DNA of 45,170 nt from Oscillospiraceae bacterium (GTDB taxonomy: Bacteria > Bacillota > Clostridia > Oscillospirales > Acutalibacteraceae), in the NCBI GenBank assembly GCA_015065965.1, contig SVPH01000022.1, positions 1 through 45,170 on the forward strand, given 5' to 3'. Of this stretch, positions 42,491 to 45,170 are shown in pieces. How positions within the stretch are numbered: position 1 is the first letter of the stretch; every line of letters begins with the position of its first letter. A program made the position numbers and the translations under genes. The notes under the pieces were generated by a model, which searched no databases, had not been told where the DNA came from, and worked only from the letters and a program-made list of their open reading frames with translations.

Positions 42491-43224
42491 AACGACTTTA
42501 TCTCCTTGATATATTTTTTAACAAATGCCGTATTTATCTCATCGCCACCGTCAACATTGCTGCTTGAAAATACTTCGGGGATAAAGCCTTCCGAAACCAT
42601 CATTTCAACTGCTCTCGCTTCAACAGCATTAAGGATAGCCGCTCCTGCTGCCGTTGAAGTCGGCGCAACATTTCTGCCGATTTCTTTTATTTCCATAGAT
42701 GCATCACCGATGCAGCCGCAGTTATCAATAACAATACTGCCGAGTTCGTAGAGTTTTTTGCCGCTTGAATGCCTCGATTTGCCCTGAACAGTGTGTTCCA
42801 TATTAGTTATAACAACCGTTTTTACTCCCCTGTTCTGAGCAATAAGCGCCATATCAATCGCAACACCGTTTCTGCCTGAGTTTGAAAAAAGGAACAGTAT
42901 ATCGTTATTTTTTATTGAGTGCAAATCAAAAAGTATTTCCGCATATCCTTCAAGGCGTTCAAGTTCTGTGCTTTTCGAAGCGCTCTCATGGAGCATAAGC
43001 CCTGTTTCAAGAATAGGGTTAACATTAACAAGTCCGCCTGCACGGTAAAAAATCTCCTCTGCAAGCATGTGTGAATGCCCTGTACCGAAAGTATGGATTC
43101 TGCCGCCGTTTTTTAAAGTGTCAGCAACTGCTCTTGCGGCATTTTCTATATTATCTGCCTGCTCTGATGCAATACGCGTAATTATCCTTTGAAGATTTTC
43201 AAAATACTCAGTTGCCTTTGACAT
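42487..43224 (-). CDS. SIS-domain sugar isomerase-like protein (UPF0309 type)
   Basis: A 245-residue protein with one SIS (sugar isomerase) domain that binds phosphosugars. The phosphosugar-binding segments are RIHTFGTGHSHMLAEEIFYRAGG and ILFLFSNSGRNGVAIDMAL; a late PTSTAAGAAILNAVEARAVEM contributes the base region. The pattern fits the UPF0309 group rather than MurQ or NagB, though it resembles MurQ in size. The ATG has CGGAGGT 6 nt upstream and a good promoter before it. It overlaps the GH84 gene by 4 nt, so it probably acts on the sugar that GH84 releases (GlcNAc or its phosphate). The exact reaction is unknown. Confidence 0.85.
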   Translation of the reverse strand: MSKATEYFENLQRIITRIASEQADNIENAARAVADTLKNGGRIHTFGTGHSHMLAEEIFYRAGGLVNVNPILETGLMLHESASKSTELERLEGYAEILFDLHSIKNNDILFLFSNSGRNGVAIDMALIAQNRGVKTVVITNMEHTVQGKSRHSSGKKLYELGSIVIDNCGCIGDASMEIKEIGRNVAPTSTAAGAAILNAVEARAVEMMVSEGFIPEVFSSSNVDGGDEINTAFVKKYIKEIKSL

Positions 43225-43253
43225 AACCGTACCTCCGAAATTTCTTTTATTTA

Positions 43254-43282
43254 ATTCTACTCGGTATTAACCAAAATATCAA
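43254..43282 (-). promoter_or_regulatory. Promoter of the SIS-GH84-YkgJ-CapA operon
   Basis: On the - strand TTGATA (43282-43277) and TAGAAT (43259-43254) are exactly 17 nt apart, about 30 nt before the SIS ATG. No terminator is seen within the four overlapping genes that follow. Confidence 0.75.
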
Positions 43283-43319
43283 GTTTTTTGCAAAATAACT
43301 TTATTTTTATTACCTTGTA

Positions 43320-43328
43320 TGATATAAT
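43320..43328 (+). promoter_or_regulatory. Extended -10 promoter of malQ
   Basis: TGATATAAT at 43320-43328 is a perfect -10 with an upstream TGn extension. The -35 region 17 nt upstream is weak (TTTATT). It is divergent from the SIS operon promoter, within a shared gap of about 135 bases. Confidence 0.6.
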
Positions 43329-43360
43329 TTATCAAAATAATATGGAAGGTGTTTCCTTAT

Positions 43361-44794
43361 ATGAAGCGACAAAGCGGAATTTTAATGCATATTTCCTCAC
43401 TCTACGGCGATTATTCTATCGGCACATTCGGAAAAAGTGCATTTGAATTTATAGATTTTCTTGTTGATTCGGGTTTCTCTGTATGGCAGGTTCTTCCTTT
43501 CACAGTAACCGATGAATACAACTCCCCTTACAAATCATTCTCTGCATTTGCAGGCAATCCTTATTTCATTGATCCCGAAACACTCTGCAGTGAAGGATTA
43601 ATCACAAAAGATGACCTTAATGCTTGCAAGCAAAACACACCTTATGCCTGCGAATTTGAAAGGCTTGGCAAAGAGCGCATGCCTCTGCTGAAAAAAGCAT
43701 ATTCAAATTTTAAAAATCAGGATGCTGTTGATGAATTTATGAAAAAACATCCAAGACTCGAAGCATTCTGCAGATTTATGACACTCCGAGAACAAAACAT
43801 CAACAAACCCTGGCAAGAATGGGAAAGTAATGAAATAACAGATACAGAGACTCTCGGCACTTGGAAATTCATTCAGTATGAATTTTTCAAACAGTGGGCA
43901 AAAATAAAAGAATATGCCAATTCAAAAGGCGTAAGCATTATCGGCGATATTCCCATATATGTTTCTGATGACAGTTGCGATGTCTGGGAGAATAAAAATC
44001 TTTTTCAGGTCAATGAAAAAGGCTATCCTTCAAGAGTCGCAGGCGTACCGCCCGATTATTTTGCAGAGGACGGTCAACTATGGGGCAATCCCCTCTATGA
44101 TTGGGATGAACTGAAAAAGACAGGCTATGCATGGTGGAAAGAAAGAATTGACCATGCTCTGGATATGTTTGACGGCGTAAGAATTGACCATTTCAGAGCA
44201 ATAGAGGCATACTGGTCTGTTGATGCAACCGAAAAAACCGCAAAAAACGGCGTTTGGGTCAAAGGACCCGGAATTGAACTGATTGAAACAATTAAAGAAG
44301 GTCATGAGGATAAACTGATTATCGCTGAGGATTTGGGCGATATAACAGATGAAGTGCGCGATCTTGTTGAGAAAAGCGGTTTCCCCGGAATGAGAGTTTT
44401 CCAGTTCGGTTTCCTTGACGGCAGCGACAGCATACACATGCCGCATAACTATATCCGCAACTCGGTTGCTTATTCGGGCACGCACGACAACAACACTCTT
44501 TTTGGGTTTCTTTGGGAAAGCAGCGACGATGTAAGAAAAAGAGCGCTTGACTACTGCGGTTTTGCCGGCGGTGATTGGGGCGGTGCAACGCCCTTGCTGC
44601 TGCGTGCCGTATTTGCAAGTGTCAGCAACCTTGCTATAATTCCGATTCAGGATTTTCTTATGTATGGCTCAGATACAAGAATAAATACACCCGGCGTTGC
44701 AAGCGGCAACTGGAGTTACAGAGTTACAAAAGAGCAACTAACGAACGCAGATAAAGAATTTTTTAAATCACTTAACAGAATATACAGAAGGTAA
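43361..44794 (+). CDS. malQ: 4-alpha-glucanotransferase (amylomaltase, GH77)
   Basis: A 477-residue disproportionating enzyme that transfers alpha-1,4-glucan chains during maltodextrin or glycogen metabolism. Family motifs in order: RQSGILMHISSLYGDYSIG, WQVLPF, SPYKSFSAFAGNP, FVS-type loop GDIPIYVSDDSCDVW, GVPPDYFAEDGQLWGNPLYD, the nucleophile D276 in GVRIDHFRAI, acid/base E323 in IAEDLGDI, and D376 in YSGTHDNNT. I choose the ATG at 43361 with GGAAGGTG upstream; a GTG at 43349 overlaps that site. The stop is followed after 3 nt by the next gene, so the two are probably co-transcribed. Confidence 0.97.
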   Translation: MKRQSGILMHISSLYGDYSIGTFGKSAFEFIDFLVDSGFSVWQVLPFTVTDEYNSPYKSFSAFAGNPYFIDPETLCSEGLITKDDLNACKQNTPYACEFERLGKERMPLLKKAYSNFKNQDAVDEFMKKHPRLEAFCRFMTLREQNINKPWQEWESNEITDTETLGTWKFIQYEFFKQWAKIKEYANSKGVSIIGDIPIYVSDDSCDVWENKNLFQVNEKGYPSRVAGVPPDYFAEDGQLWGNPLYDWDELKKTGYAWWKERIDHALDMFDGVRIDHFRAIEAYWSVDATEKTAKNGVWVKGPGIELIETIKEGHEDKLIIAEDLGDITDEVRDLVEKSGFPGMRVFQFGFLDGSDSIHMPHNYIRNSVAYSGTHDNNTLFGFLWESSDDVRKRALDYCGFAGGDWGGATPLLLRAVFASVSNLAIIPIQDFLMYGSDTRINTPGVASGNWSYRVTKEQLTNADKEFFKSLNRIYRR

Positions 44795-44797
44795 AAT

Positions 44798-45170
44798 ATG
44801 AAAAGTTTTTTTAATTTCAGCGATAAAATAAAAGCGGCAAGCGATGCTGCACTTGTAAAGGCAAAAACAAAATTTGACGAAATTGATGATATAGCCGAAT
44901 ATAATCAGCAAAAGGTGCTTTCCGCATTCATCAATAACAGAGTAAGCGAAGCAGATTTTGCAGGCTCTACCGGCTACGGTTACGGCGACACGGGCAGAGA
45001 AAAACTTGACAGAATCTATGCCGATATTTTCGGCGCAGAAGATGCAATTGTGCGCCACAGTTTCACCTGCGGCACACACACCCTTGCCGTTGCCCTTTTC
45101 GGTATTCTCAGACCTAACGACACCATGCTCTGCGTTACGGGCACTCCCTATGATACAAAAAAGGGCAACG
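44798..45170 (+). CDS. Methionine gamma-lyase-family protein / aluminium-resistance type (5' part; cut by window end)
   Basis: The first 124 codons of a PLP-dependent enzyme; the gene continues beyond the window. The ATG at 44798 has AGAAGGT upstream and lies 3 nt after malQ. The visible sequence includes VLSAFINNRVSEADF, GSTGYGYGDTGREKLDRIYA, FGAEDAIVRHSFTCGTHTLA and LCVTGTPYDTKKG, the N-terminal landmarks of the group annotated as aluminium resistance protein or methionine gamma-lyase family (YnbB-like). These are Cys/Met-metabolism-type aminotransferase folds of uncertain reaction. The Lys that binds PLP would lie outside the window, so activity cannot be judged. Confidence 0.85.
   Translation, partial: MKSFFNFSDKIKAASDAALVKAKTKFDEIDDIAEYNQQKVLSAFINNRVSEADFAGSTGYGYGDTGREKLDRIYADIFGAEDAIVRHSFTCGTHTLAVALFGILRPNDTMLCVTGTPYDTKKGN

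Noticed and set aside
1-45170. CRISPR arrays, tRNA or rRNA genes, prophage or transposase genes
   Set aside because: No regularly spaced direct repeats, cloverleaf-sized unexplained gaps, rRNA-like sequence, or integrase/transposase motifs were seen on either strand.

Overview
The window looks like a chromosome segment of an anaerobic, spore-forming Firmicute of class Clostridia, most likely an uncultured gut member of the Ruminococcaceae/Oscillospirales. The evidence is the spoIVB-spo0A pair with a perfect 0A box, PolC, the pyrH-frr-uppS-cdsA-dxr-rseP-ispG-polC gene order, lepA next to hemW, strong AGGAGG-type ribosome binding sites, TTGACA/TATAAT promoters, and a giant secreted protein with a dockerin-like module. 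The order- and family-level placement is inference. No rRNA, tRNA, CRISPR array, transposase or integrase was found.

Layout. (1) 1-5.9 kb, + strand: two tandem GPH-family sugar:cation symporters (the first cut by the window edge), then lepA and hemW. A 279-bp element with 25-bp imperfect terminal inverted repeats fills the lepA-hemW gap. (2) 5.9-8.7 kb, + strand: an ECF sigma factor and overlapping zinc-type anti-sigma factor, flanked on both sides by related small secreted proteins. (3) 8.7-10.8 kb, - strand: spoIVB then spo0A. (4) 10.9-13.9 kb, + strand: an orphan promoter-terminator pair (candidate small RNA), then csoR and copA under a CsoR-type operator. The copA frame runs on into a CopZ-like domain that has its own ribosome binding site and ATG.

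(5) 13.95-29.2 kb, - strand: one 12-gene transcription unit from a promoter near 29.2 kb: pyrH, frr, uppS, cdsA, dxr, rseP, ispG, polC, an acyltransferase-like gene, a zinc-ribbon membrane protein, an M20 peptidase and a glycerate kinase. It joins pyrimidine, translation, isoprenoid, phospholipid, membrane-proteolysis and replication functions. It ends at a hairpin shared with copA.

(6) 29.3-31.6 kb, + strand: a GH89 alpha-N-acetylglucosaminidase without a signal peptide. (7) 31.7-38 kb, - strand: a 1953-residue secreted protein with dockerin-like and InlB-like C-terminal modules, behind a structured leader. (8) 38.0-39.0 kb: divergent HAD phosphatase and short MGMT-type protein. (9) 39.0-43.2 kb, - strand: a tightly coupled operon of SIS-domain sugar isomerase, GH84 beta-N-acetylglucosaminidase, YkgJ-type cysteine-cluster protein and CapA-type lipoprotein. 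(10) 43.3-45.2 kb, + strand: malQ and the start of a methionine gamma-lyase-family/aluminium-resistance-type gene.

The sugar genes suggest uptake of oligosaccharides and intracellular processing of alpha- and beta-linked GlcNAc and of maltodextrins. The most unusual items are the copA-copZ fusion with an internal start, the ECF sigma/anti-sigma pair between two related secreted proteins, the inverted-repeat element, the candidate small RNA, and the dockerin-bearing giant with its folded leader. All identifications come from reading motifs, without database searches.
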